From positions 1 to 33,182 of the forward strand of contig JAHEDS010000024.1 of NCBI GenBank assembly GCA_024641135.1: a DNA stretch of 33,182 nucleotides, written 5' to 3'. Within the stretch, counting starts at the first letter, position 1, and every line of letters starts with the position of its first letter. This document shows, piece by piece, positions 17,959 through 27,900 of this stretch. A model generated the notes under the pieces. It was not told the DNA's origin. It saw nothing but the letters and a program-made list of their open reading frames with translations, and ran no database searches. The translations under genes and the position numbers were made by a program. The stretch comes from Flavobacteriales bacterium (lineage in GTDB: Bacteria > Bacteroidota > Bacteroidia > Flavobacteriales > Flavobacteriaceae).

Positions 17959-19434
17959 ATGGCGTCTCATTACGAAGCACCTATTAGAAGACCTTTAGTT
18001 ACAGGAGAAAAATCATATCACGATGTATCGGTAGATGTGGCAAGACCTGTTGAAGGAAAAGCCAATAAATCTTGGTGGATAGTTTTCTCTATTTCACTAG
18101 CCGCTTTTCTTTGGGGTATTGGATGTATCATTTATACTATATCTACAGGGATTGGAACTTGGGGTTTGAATAAAACCGTTGGTTGGGCCTGGGATATTAC
18201 AAATTTTGTTTGGTGGGTAGGTATTGGTCACGCAGGAACACTTATTTCTGCAGTACTTTTATTATTCCGTCAAAAGTGGAGAATGGCAATTAACCGTTCT
18301 GCTGAGGCAATGACTATTTTCTCAGTTATTCAAGCAGGTTTATTCCCAGTAATTCACATGGGTCGTCCATGGCTTGGATATTGGGTGTTACCTATTCCAA
18401 ACCAGTTTGGATCCTTATGGGTAAACTTTAACTCACCTCTGCTTTGGGATGTATTTGCTATTTCAACTTATTTATCGGTGTCTCTAGTTTTCTGGTGGAC
18501 TGGTTTATTACCCGATTTTGCAATGATTCGTGATAGAGCGGTAAGACCATTTCAAAAGAAAATATATTCATTATTAAGTTTTGGTTGGTCTGGAAGAGCA
18601 AAAGACTGGCAACGATTTGAAGAAGTATCTTTGGTACTTGCAGGTTTAGCAACTCCACTTGTACTTTCTGTACATACTATAGTATCTTTTGACTTTGCTA
18701 CTTCGGTAATTCCAGGTTGGCATACAACAATATTCCCTCCATATTTTGTTGCTGGAGCGGTATTCTCTGGATTTGCAATGGTGAATACTTTACTTATTAT
18801 TATGAGAAAAGTATGTAACCTTGAAGATTATATTACAGTACAACACATTGAGTTAATGAACATTGTAATCATGATTACCGGTTCTATTGTTGGTGTGGCG
18901 TATATTACTGAGTTATTTATAGCTTGGTATTCTGGAGTAGAATATGAACAATATGCATTCTTAAACAGAGCTACAGGACCTTACTGGTGGGCATATTTAT
19001 CAATGATGACTTGTAATGTGTTTTCACCTCAATTCATGTGGTTTAAAAAATTAAGAACAAGTATCATGTTTTCGTTCTTTATCTCTATTGTGGTAAACAT
19101 TGGAATGTGGTTTGAACGTTTTGTAATTATTGTAACTTCATTACATAGAGATTATTTACCATCATCTTGGACTATGTTTCAGCCAACGTTTGTAGATATT
19201 GGAATTTTCATTGGAACAATTGGGTTTTTCTTCGTATTATTTTTATTATACTCAAGAACATTCCCTGTAATTGCGCAAGCTGAAGTAAAAACAATATTAA
19301 AATCGTCTGGCGAAAAATACAAAAAATTAAGAGAAGCAGGTGAAAGTTTAGTAGGGACTGGAGTAGATGCTAGAACCTCTGGAAAACATGTTTCAGGAGA
19401 AGATGATACGAACCAATCAAAAAATAAAAAGTAG
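17959..19434 (+). CDS. actC: Alternative complex III quinol-binding membrane subunit ActC (NrfD-like)
   Basis: The 491-residue product is a polytopic membrane protein of the NrfD/PsrC family with about ten hydrophobic segments (for example WWIVFSISLAAFLWGIGCII and FVDIGIFIGTIGFFFVLFLL). Family members bind quinol near the periplasmic face and have been proposed to translocate protons. Conserved-looking features are the early GVGIGHAGT-type loop (WWVGIGHAGT) and HMGRPW. The C-terminus is a hydrophilic charged tail of about 45 residues. The gene starts 32 bases after actB and actD follows after 3 bases, consistent with tight coupling. Confidence 0.94.
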   Translation: MASHYEAPIRRPLVTGEKSYHDVSVDVARPVEGKANKSWWIVFSISLAAFLWGIGCIIYTISTGIGTWGLNKTVGWAWDITNFVWWVGIGHAGTLISAVLLLFRQKWRMAINRSAEAMTIFSVIQAGLFPVIHMGRPWLGYWVLPIPNQFGSLWVNFNSPLLWDVFAISTYLSVSLVFWWTGLLPDFAMIRDRAVRPFQKKIYSLLSFGWSGRAKDWQRFEEVSLVLAGLATPLVLSVHTIVSFDFATSVIPGWHTTIFPPYFVAGAVFSGFAMVNTLLIIMRKVCNLEDYITVQHIELMNIVIMITGSIVGVAYITELFIAWYSGVEYEQYAFLNRATGPYWWAYLSMMTCNVFSPQFMWFKKLRTSIMFSFFISIVVNIGMWFERFVIIVTSLHRDYLPSSWTMFQPTFVDIGIFIGTIGFFFVLFLLYSRTFPVIAQAEVKTILKSSGEKYKKLREAGESLVGTGVDARTSGKHVSGEDDTNQSKNKK

Positions 19435-19437
19435 CAT

Positions 19438-19968
19438 ATGGAAGCTTCAAAAGTAATTCACGCTATTTATAATGATGATGATGTCTTAATGTCTGCTGTT
19501 AAAAAAGTTAAGGCAGAAAGATTTCATATTGAAGAGATATTTACACCATTTCCAGTTCATGGATTAGATAAAGCTATGGGGTTAGCGCCAACACGTATTG
19601 CTATAGCCTCGTTTATTTATGGATGTATTGGATTAACAGTGGCCATAGTAATGATGAATTTTATTATGATTGAAGACTGGCCTCAGGATATTGGTGGTAA
19701 ACCAAGTTTTAGTTACCTAGAAAATATGCCGGCATTTGTGCCAATTATGTTTGAATTAACTGTGTTTTTTGCAGCACATTTAATGGTTATTACATTTTAT
19801 TTAAGAAGTAGAATGTGGCCATTTAAGAATGCCGAAAACCCAGATCCACGGACAACAGATGATCATTTTTTAATGGAGATTGCTGTGGATGGTAATGAAA
19901 ATGAATTAACGGCCTTACTTAAAGAAACAGGAGCTGTAGAAATTAATTTAGTTGATAAAGCCCATTAA
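19438..19968 (+). CDS. actD: Alternative complex III subunit ActD (DUF3341)
   Basis: The 176-residue protein has a soluble N-terminal domain (about 1-50, with FTPFPVHGLD, the family hallmark), two membrane helices (about 54-77 and 98-120) and a soluble C-terminal part. ActD-type proteins are structural subunits of alternative complex III with no cofactor. The stop codon overlaps the actE start by one base (TAATG at 19966-19970), so translation of the two is probably coupled. Confidence 0.92.
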   Translation: MEASKVIHAIYNDDDVLMSAVKKVKAERFHIEEIFTPFPVHGLDKAMGLAPTRIAIASFIYGCIGLTVAIVMMNFIMIEDWPQDIGGKPSFSYLENMPAFVPIMFELTVFFAAHLMVITFYLRSRMWPFKNAENPDPRTTDDHFLMEIAVDGNENELTALLKETGAVEINLVDKAH

Positions 19969-20534
19969 TGAATCGTATGAAAAGCTTAATTAAAATATCG
20001 TTATTTCTAGTCGTATTGGTAACCATGACTTCATGTAGAAAGGATTCTGCGCCTAACTATCAGTTTATGCCAAATATGTATGAATCGGTTGGTTATGAAA
20101 CCTATAGTGAATCAAATGCTTTTGCTAATGGAGTAGAGGCTCAATTATCAGCTGAAGGAACTATTTCTAGAGGACACAGTCTTTTTGAATACGATAATAC
20201 AATAGAAGGATACACACTTGCAAAAGAAAATTTAAAAAGCCCTTTAGATTCAACGCAGGTTGACATGGCTAATGCAAAAGTATTATTTGATATTTATTGT
20301 GGTATTTGCCATGGTGTGAAAGGTGATGGACAAGGAAATCTTGTTAAAAGAGAGAAAATTCTTGGTGTTCCAAAATATGATGATGCAGGAAGAGCAATCA
20401 CCGAAGGAAGTATTTATCATGCCATGTATTATGGTAAAAATGCAATGGGATCCTATGCGAACCAATTGAATGAAAAAGAACGTTGGGAAGTAGTTTCCTA
20501 TGTACTTAAATTAAAGGCAGATTTAGAAAAGTAA
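19968..20534 (+). CDS. actE: Alternative complex III monoheme cytochrome c lipoprotein ActE
   Basis: The 188-residue product has a short signal peptide ending in the lipobox MTSC with Cys23, so it is likely a periplasmic lipoprotein. A cytochrome c domain holds the heme motif CGICH at 111-115; Met160 (NAMGSY) is a probable distal ligand. In alternative complex III this subunit is a candidate donor to the oxidase or to a soluble carrier. The ATG at 19968 overlaps the actD stop; the in-frame ATG at 19977 would still leave an intact signal peptide, so the exact start is uncertain. Confidence 0.92.
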   Translation: MNRMKSLIKISLFLVVLVTMTSCRKDSAPNYQFMPNMYESVGYETYSESNAFANGVEAQLSAEGTISRGHSLFEYDNTIEGYTLAKENLKSPLDSTQVDMANAKVLFDIYCGICHGVKGDGQGNLVKREKILGVPKYDDAGRAITEGSIYHAMYYGKNAMGSYANQLNEKERWEVVSYVLKLKADLEK

Positions 20535-20546
20535 GATTATATAGAT

Positions 20547-21869
20547 ATGTATACATTTTCAAATAAATTAAGAACATTTTCTTTCGCTCTAATAATTCTA
20601 GGGTTGTTAGGTGTTGGATATGGTTTTATGACATCTCATAAATCTTTAGAAGAAGTAAAAACCATGCTTACTGAAGAGGCTTCCGCACATGGAGGTGGGC
20701 ATGATGAAGCAGCGTCTCATGACGTGGTAAATGGATCTCACGAAGAAGAAGTACATGGTGATGCGCATGCAGAACATGTACAACATCAAATAGCTAACAG
20801 ACCTTGGTCTGCGCTTTATGTTGCGGCATTTTTCTTTATGATGATTTCTTTAGGGATTTTAGCATTTTATGCTATTCAAATAGCTTCACAAGCTGGTTGG
20901 TCTCCGGTTTTGTTTAGAGTTATGGAAGGCATGACGGCGTATTTATTACCTGGAGCCTTAATTGTTTTAGGTATCGCTATTGCTTCTGGGACTATTGGAC
21001 ATTACAATTTATTTATTTGGATGAATCCTGAAGTCGTGGCCGATGATAAATTAATTCAGGGTAAATCAAGTTGGTTAAACTTACCTTGGTTTGCTATTAG
21101 AGGATTAATATATATAGCAGGATGGAGTTTATATCGTTATTTCTCTCGTAAATTTTCAATTGCTCAAGATACAGCTGAAGATAAAAGTAATTTTAAAAAA
21201 TCATTCCGAATTTCGGCTGCATTCTTAGTATTCTTTATATACACAGAATCTATGATGTCTTGGGATTGGATTATGAGTGTAGATCCACACTGGTTTAGTA
21301 CATTATTTGGCTGGTATGTATTTGCAAGTATGTTTGTAAGCGGAATAACAGTGCTTTCATTAATAATTATTTACCTAAAATCTAGAAATTATTTAGAGTT
21401 TGTAAATGAAAACCATTTACATGATGTGGCTAAATTTATGTTTGCATTCAGTATTTTCTGGACGTATCTTTGGTTCTCACAATTTATGTTGATATGGTAT
21501 TCAAATATTCCAGAGGAGGTTACCTATTTTGTAACACGTTTTGGCGATTATAAATTACCATTCCTTGGTATGGTAGTTATGAACTTTGTATTCCCAATTT
21601 TAATGTTGATGAATGCTGATTTCAAACGTGTTCCGTGGTTTGTAGTGATGACAGGTTTAGTTATTTTAGCTGGACACTATATAGATATTTTCAACATGAT
21701 TATGCCAGCGACAGTTGGTGACAGATGGTATATTGGAATTCCTGAAATTAGTTCATTATTACTTTTTGCAGGATTATTCATATTCATTGTATTTACAGCT
21801 TTAACAAAAGCACCTTTACTTGTAAAAGGCTATCCTTTTAGAAAAGAAAGTGAAGATTTCCATTATTAA
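20547..21869 (+). CDS. actF: Alternative complex III membrane subunit ActF
   Basis: The 440-residue product is the second large membrane subunit, a paralogue of ActC with about ten hydrophobic segments after an N-terminal helix (about 11-28). Between that helix and the next (about 88) lies a loop with eight histidines between residues 48 and 80. The family is NrfD-like but is thought not to bind quinol, and it has been proposed to take part in proton translocation. Recognisable segments are SWLNLPWF and MSWDWIMSVDPHWFSTLFGWY. The gene begins 12 bases after actE and precedes coxB by 29 bases, linking complex III to the oxidase. Confidence 0.92.
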   Translation: MYTFSNKLRTFSFALIILGLLGVGYGFMTSHKSLEEVKTMLTEEASAHGGGHDEAASHDVVNGSHEEEVHGDAHAEHVQHQIANRPWSALYVAAFFFMMISLGILAFYAIQIASQAGWSPVLFRVMEGMTAYLLPGALIVLGIAIASGTIGHYNLFIWMNPEVVADDKLIQGKSSWLNLPWFAIRGLIYIAGWSLYRYFSRKFSIAQDTAEDKSNFKKSFRISAAFLVFFIYTESMMSWDWIMSVDPHWFSTLFGWYVFASMFVSGITVLSLIIIYLKSRNYLEFVNENHLHDVAKFMFAFSIFWTYLWFSQFMLIWYSNIPEEVTYFVTRFGDYKLPFLGMVVMNFVFPILMLMNADFKRVPWFVVMTGLVILAGHYIDIFNMIMPATVGDRWYIGIPEISSLLLFAGLFIFIVFTALTKAPLLVKGYPFRKESEDFHY

Positions 21870-21898
21870 TAAAATATAAATAAAGACGAACGATAACA

Positions 21899-22966
21899 AT
21901 GACTGCTTTATTAACAATTATAGTTTTAGTATTTATTTTAGTTGCCATTTGGCAAATGGTTAAGATTTTTGATTTAGCGCAAGCTAAGGCTGAAAATTCT
22001 CAGGTTGCCAATGATAAGGACAACAAAATAAATGGGTATTTAATGATAGCATTTTTAGCTTTCATTTATATTATCACCATAATTTCATTTGTTAAATGGG
22101 GTGATTTACCATTATTATCAAATGCAGCATCAGAACATGGTCCTCGAATTGATAATTTGATGATTATTTCAATGACCCTTATTTTTGTTGTACAAACAAT
22201 TACTCAGTTTTTACTGCATTATTTTGCTTATAAATATAAAGGTGAAAAGGGAAAAAAGGCTTTGTTTTTCGCAGACAACAATAAATTGGAAGCTATTTGG
22301 ACCATTATACCTGTAATAGTGTTAGCTGGATTAATTATCTACGGTTTAAGTACTTGGATTAACATTATGGGTGTTAATGAGGATGATGATCCATTGGTAA
22401 TTGAGCTGTATGCACAACAATTTAACTGGAAAGCAAGATATGGTGGTGAGGATAATACTTTAGGAAAATCTAATGTTCGTTTAATTGATATTGATCGTGC
22501 AAATATATTAGGTCTTGATGAGTCAGATCCTGATGCTCAGGATGATGTGATTACTACAGAACTTCATTTACCAGTTGGGAGACCAGTGTTATTTAAAATG
22601 CGCTCACAGGATGTATTACATTCTGCTTATATGCCGCATTTTAGAGCCCAAATGAATTGTGTTCCTGGTATGATTACTCAATTTGGGTTCACCCCTACGG
22701 TAACTACTACTGAAATGCGTCAAAAACCGGAAATTACAGATAAGGTTGCTAATATTAACAAAATTAGAGTTGAAAAGAGTAAAGAATTAGTTGCTAAAGG
22801 TCAGGAGGCCTTAGAACCTTATGATTTTGATTACCTATTATTATGTAATAAAATTTGCGGTAAGTCTCACTACAATATGCAAATGAAAATTATTGTAGAA
22901 ACTCAAGAAGAATATGATGCTTGGATGAAAGAGCAAAAATTATTTAAAAATTCTCTAATTAATTAA
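21899..22966 (+). CDS. coxB: Cytochrome c oxidase subunit II
   Basis: The 355-residue protein carries the CuA domain that accepts electrons from cytochrome c or alternative complex III. CuA ligands are His241 (VLHSAYMPHF) and the cluster CNKICGKSHYNM, giving Cys316, Cys320, His324 and Met327. The usual Glu between the cysteines, which gives CuA a backbone ligand and whose side chain binds the Mg/Mn site in proteobacterial enzymes, is Lys318 here. Four hydrophobic segments precede the domain (about 3-26, 48-70, 85-110 and 131-156) in place of the usual two, so there is an N-terminal extension. No signal peptide cleavage site or lipobox is seen. Confidence 0.93.
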   Translation: MTALLTIIVLVFILVAIWQMVKIFDLAQAKAENSQVANDKDNKINGYLMIAFLAFIYIITIISFVKWGDLPLLSNAASEHGPRIDNLMIISMTLIFVVQTITQFLLHYFAYKYKGEKGKKALFFADNNKLEAIWTIIPVIVLAGLIIYGLSTWINIMGVNEDDDPLVIELYAQQFNWKARYGGEDNTLGKSNVRLIDIDRANILGLDESDPDAQDDVITTELHLPVGRPVLFKMRSQDVLHSAYMPHFRAQMNCVPGMITQFGFTPTVTTTEMRQKPEITDKVANINKIRVEKSKELVAKGQEALEPYDFDYLLLCNKICGKSHYNMQMKIIVETQEEYDAWMKEQKLFKNSLIN

Positions 22967-22995
22967 ATTTAAAAAGATAAATACGATATAAGATT

Positions 22996-24786
22996 ATGTC
23001 AGCACACGAAGATACTCACGCTCACGAAGACCACGGACATCATCACAAAGAAACCTTTGTTACTAAATATATTTTTAGTCAAGACCATAAGATGATTGCT
23101 AAACAGTACCTTATCACTGGTACTATCATGGGGGTTATAGGTGTATTTATGTCTATGATGTTCCGTATGCAATTGGCATGGCCAGAAGAACCAAATGTTT
23201 TATTTGAGACATTTTTAGGTAAATGGGCGCCAAATGGCATTATGGATGCAGATATTTATTTGGCTTTAGTTACTATACATGGAACGATTATGGTATTCTT
23301 TGTATTAACTGCAGGTTTAAGTGGAACGTTTAGTAACCTATTAATTCCATTACAAATTGGAGCGAGAGATATGGCATCTGGTTTTTTAAATATGGTATCC
23401 TACTGGTTGTTTTTCCTTTCTAGTGTAATAATGGTAATTTCTTTATTTGTTGAAGCAGGACCGGCATCGGCTGGTTGGACAATATATCCTCCTTTAAGTG
23501 CATTACCTATGGCACAAGGCGGATCAGGTTTAGGAATGACGCTTTGGTTGGTATCTATGGCTATATTTATTGCTTCTTCTTTATTAGGATCTTTAAACTA
23601 TATAGTAACCGTTATTAATTTGCGTACAAAAGGAATGTCTATGACAAGACTTCCTTTAACTATCTGGACATTCTTTATTACGGCTGTAATTGGGGTAATT
23701 TCATTTCCGGTTTTATTATCTGCGGCGTTATTGCTTATTATGGATAGAAGTTTTGGAACTTCATTCTTTTTATCAGATATTTTTATTCAAGGAGAGGTTT
23801 TACATTACCAAGGAGGTTCACCAGTATTATTTGAACATTTATTTTGGTTCTTGGGGCATCCTGAAGTATATATTGTAATATTACCTGCAATGGGATTGGT
23901 TTCTGAAATTATGGCATCAAATTCAAGAAAACCAATTTTTGGTTATAGAGCGATGATCGCATCTATACTAGCAATTGCATTTTTATCTACAATTGTTTGG
24001 GGACACCATATGTTTGTTTCTGGAATGAATCCATTTTTAGGATCTGTTTTTACTTTCACAACTTTATTAATTGCCATACCTTCTGCAGTTAAGGCTTTTA
24101 ACTGGATAACGACTTTATGGAAAGGTAATTTACAGATGAATCCTGCGATGCTTTTTTCTATAGGCTTTGTTTCAACATTTATTACAGGTGGTTTAACAGG
24201 AATCATTCTTGGGGATAGTGCGCTTGATATTAATGTACATGATACTTATTTTGTTGTGGCACATTTCCATTTGGTTATGGGTATCTCGGCACTATATGGT
24301 ATGTTTGCAGGTATTTATCATTGGTATCCTAAAATGTTTGGCAGAATGCTAAATAAGAATTTAGGTTATATTCATTTCTGGGTAACAGCAGTCTGTGCAT
24401 ACGGAGTATTCTTCCCAATGCATTTTATTGGAATGGCTGGATTACCACGTCGCTATTATACAAATACTAATTTTCCACTATTTGACGATTTGGCTAATGT
24501 AAATGTTATTATTACCATTTTTGCTTTAATTGGTGGTGCAGTACAAATTGTTTATTTATATAATTTCTTCAGTAGTATTTTCTTTGGGAAAAAGGCTGTG
24601 CAAAATCCATGGAGGTCTAACACCTTGGAATGGACTGCTCCTGTAAAACATATTCATGGAAACTGGCCTGGTGATATACCTCATGTATACCGTTGGTCTT
24701 ATGATTATAGTAAGCCTGGTCATGATGAAGATTTTGTGCCACAGAATATTCCTTTAAAAGAAGGAGAAGAAGAGCTTCAACATTAA
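22996..24786 (+). CDS. coxA: Cytochrome c oxidase subunit I (aa3-type heme-copper oxidase)
   Basis: The 596-residue catalytic subunit reduces oxygen to water and pumps protons. Ligands are all present: heme a His95 and His425, heme a3 His423, CuB His288 (GHPEVY, residues 287-292), His337 and His338. Tyr292 is the residue expected to cross-link to His288. Glu290 marks a type A1 oxidase, and Asp125 with Asn132 fits the D proton channel. HD at 415-416 supplies the subunit I side of the Mg site. Residues 1-18 contain seven histidines. No subunit III or IV gene follows, since a terminator lies 20 bases after the stop; those subunits are presumably encoded elsewhere. Confidence 0.96.
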   Translation: MSAHEDTHAHEDHGHHHKETFVTKYIFSQDHKMIAKQYLITGTIMGVIGVFMSMMFRMQLAWPEEPNVLFETFLGKWAPNGIMDADIYLALVTIHGTIMVFFVLTAGLSGTFSNLLIPLQIGARDMASGFLNMVSYWLFFLSSVIMVISLFVEAGPASAGWTIYPPLSALPMAQGGSGLGMTLWLVSMAIFIASSLLGSLNYIVTVINLRTKGMSMTRLPLTIWTFFITAVIGVISFPVLLSAALLLIMDRSFGTSFFLSDIFIQGEVLHYQGGSPVLFEHLFWFLGHPEVYIVILPAMGLVSEIMASNSRKPIFGYRAMIASILAIAFLSTIVWGHHMFVSGMNPFLGSVFTFTTLLIAIPSAVKAFNWITTLWKGNLQMNPAMLFSIGFVSTFITGGLTGIILGDSALDINVHDTYFVVAHFHLVMGISALYGMFAGIYHWYPKMFGRMLNKNLGYIHFWVTAVCAYGVFFPMHFIGMAGLPRRYYTNTNFPLFDDLANVNVIITIFALIGGAVQIVYLYNFFSSIFFGKKAVQNPWRSNTLEWTAPVKHIHGNWPGDIPHVYRWSYDYSKPGHDEDFVPQNIPLKEGEEELQH

Positions 24787-24806
24787 CACGTTTATATTAT
24801 ATAATT

Positions 24807-24836
24807 AAAAAGCCCATTGAAAAATGGGCTTTTTTT
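24807..24836 (+). terminator. Terminator of the act-cox operon
   Basis: AAAAAGCCCATT (24807-24818) pairs with AATGGGCTTTTT (24823-24834) around the loop GAAA, followed by further T. It ends the operon. The 161 bases after it, up to 24997, are AT-rich with poly-T/poly-A tracts; TAAATTCG at 24891 is one base from the -7 consensus but no good -33 is seen, so the adhesin promoter is not identified. Confidence 0.9.
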
Positions 24837-24997
24837 ATGCTTCGAAAGTTTTTTTTGAAAAAAAAATACAAAAACTCGACGAAATACAAATAAATTCGTT
24901 AAATTGCACGACATTAGATTAATTATGGGTGTTTTTGTTGAAATATCCTACTATTATTTAAGAAGATAATATCTAATATAACGAATTAACCAAATCT

Positions 24998-27900
24998 ATG
25001 AAAACAAAATCCCTTTTTAGGTATGCATTAAAATATGCTGCTTATAGTTTTGTATTTTTATTGACTGCATTTTATGCAAATGCGCAGTGCCCAACAATTA
25101 TTCCTAACGCCACTATTTGTATCGCAGATGGTTATACATTTGCCGATTTAAGTGCAGATTATGCTACCGATAATGGTGGAGGAATTGTATGGTATAATGT
25201 GGCTTCGGGTGGAACTTCATTTAGTCCGTCTCAATTAGTAAATGAAGGCGTCTACTATGTTGATGATAGTTCTGGCACTTGTGTAATAAGAGAATCTATT
25301 ACAGTTGACTTTTCTGTTAATCCGACTGGAAGAAATCTTGATGCTGTTTATTGTAGCAACGAAAATGCAACCATTCAAACTTATATAAATGATGTTTTAG
25401 ATCCCAATAAGCCAATAGGAGGTTCTGTAGAAGTTTATTATGATTATGAATTGACAAGTTTAGCAAATTTAACCGATACAATACCAAATGGAGCGTATAA
25501 TTTCTATATTGTATTTATTGATAGTTCTTCTTGTAGAAGCCAGATAGAAATTGGAACAACAGCTTTATTCCCGGCTCCTGCTAATCCAACACCAGCAAGC
25601 CCACAGCTTTTTTGTTCAGATACCAACCCAACAGTTGGTAATTTGTCAAAAGGAACAACGGCTACTGTAAGTTGGTACCTCAATTTAGATAGTGGTGGGA
25701 ATCCTATTCTTCCAAAATTGTCCTTATCAACACCATTAGTAAATGGCAACACCTATTATGTTCAAATAGACGACGTGTTTTGTGATAGCCAGGCTATTCC
25801 TGTTGTCGTAACAATTAATGATCCTTTCGATCCAGGTACTTCAGGAAGTTTAGAATTTTGCCAAGATAATTTGCCAACTAGTGATTTTAATTTGTTTGAT
25901 GAACTTGGTGGGTCTCCGGATACTAATGGAACATGGTCTGGACCTTTACCAACCTCTGGAGCGAATCTTGGAACAGTTAATATTTCAACTTTAACCACTC
26001 CAGGAGCTTATACATTTACATATACAGTACCTGCAAATGGTGCTTGTCCAGAAAACACATCGAATGTTGCAATAACAGTTTTTGAAGTATTTTCTTCTGG
26101 AACAGTAGCAGCAATAAATCCAGCTACATTTTGTGAGTCTGGACTACCATCTAGTTTTGATTTATTTAGCTTATTAGATAATGAAGATCCTAGTGGTCAA
26201 TGGACACAAGGTACACAAAGTACAGATCCTGTTATATCATCACCTATTGATTTGTCAGGATTCACCTCAGGGACTTATAATTTTACATATACTCAAAATT
26301 TATTACCAAATCCTTGTACGGAAGCATCTACAACTGTTCAAATAGTTGTTTTACAAGATCCAAACGCAGGAATAGCAATAAATCAAACTTTTTGTGAGAA
26401 TGATTTAATTACAAATTCACCATTTGATTTATTTAATGCTTTAGATGGTTCACAAGATAATAATACAGGGATATGGACAGATGCAGCCTTGATTACTATA
26501 TCGAATAATTTAGATATAACAGGTCTTACAGTTGCTGGAAGTCCTTATCAATATACTTATACTATATCAAATGGTACTTGCGATGATACAGAAACAATTT
26601 CTATAACCATCGAACCGGCACCAGAATCAGGGGTTGCATTAGCCCCATTTGAAATTTGTGAAGAAGATCTCGCTTCAAATTCTCCGTTTGATTTATTTAC
26701 TTTATTAGATGGTACTCAGGATACAAATGGTACTTGGTATACAGGGACAGATACTTCAGGAACTGTTGTGACCAATTCAATTGATATTTCAAGTTTCACA
26801 GATGGAACTTACGATTATACTTATTCAGTTCCGGCAATTGGAAGTTGTACAGATGTAGATGTTACAGTACAAATAATAGTACATCCACAACCCAATACAG
26901 GAATTGCAACAGCTGCTGTATTTTGTGAAAATGACTTAGCATCAAATTCACCGCTAGATTTATTTGGTCAATTAACAGGAAATGATGCTGGAGGAACTTG
27001 GACAGACGACAATTCTACAGGTGCATTAACAGGAAGTAATGTTGATTTAACAGCACTAGCGGTTGGATTTTATGGATTCACATATAGTTTAACTAATGCC
27101 TTTGGATGCTCAAATAGTTCGACTGTAATAATTACTGTTGAACCAGCACCCGAATCAGGAGTTGCTTTAGCCCCAATTGAAATTTGCGAAGAAGATCTCG
27201 CTTCAAATTCTCCGTTTGATTTATTTACTTTATTAGATGGTACTCAGGATACAAATGGTACTTGGTATACAGGGACAGATACTTCAGGAACTGTTGTGAC
27301 CAATTCAATTGATATTTCAAGTTTCACAGATGGAACTTACGATTATACTTATTCAGTTCCGGCAATTGGAAGTTGTACAGATGTAGATGTTACAGTACAA
27401 ATAATAGTACATCCACAACCCAATACAGGAATTGCAACAGCTGCTGTATTTTGTGAAAATGACTTAGCATCAAATTCACCGCTGGATTTATTTGGTCAAT
27501 TAACTGGAAATGATGCTGGAGGAACTTGGACAGACGACAATTCTACAGGTGCATTAACAGGAAGTAATGTTGATTTAACAGCACTAGCTGTTGGATCTTA
27601 TGGGTTCTCTTATAGTTTAACTAATGCCTTTGGCTGTATCAACAGTTCAACAGTAACCATTACTATCGAGACAGCACCAGACTCTGGAACTGTTAATTCA
27701 CCAGCCGAATTATGTATTGCTGAAATATCATCCGGACAAACATATGATTTGTTCGATTTATTAGAAGGAGAAGATCAAGCAGGTGTTTGGAATGACGATG
27801 ACTCAACAGGAGCATTAAGTGGTAATTTACTAACAGTTGACGGTCTTTCTGCAGGAACTTATAACTTCACATACGATGTGGATGCTATAGGGACTTGTGA

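Noticed and set aside
13520-24786. Respiratory operon considered as a transferred island
   Set aside because: Base use, promoter type and gene order match the surrounding flavobacterial genes, and no integrase, tRNA-borne site or repeat flanks it.
24840-24997. Poly-T/poly-A tract considered as an origin or attachment site
   Set aside because: It is a short AT-rich spacer with no repeats of DnaA-box type or direct repeats; probably promoter and upstream sequence of the adhesin operon.
26612-27667. Tandem repeat considered as a CRISPR array or mobile element
   Set aside because: The unit is 528 bases, stays in frame and codes for Ig-like modules; there are no spacers, terminal inverted repeats or transposase.
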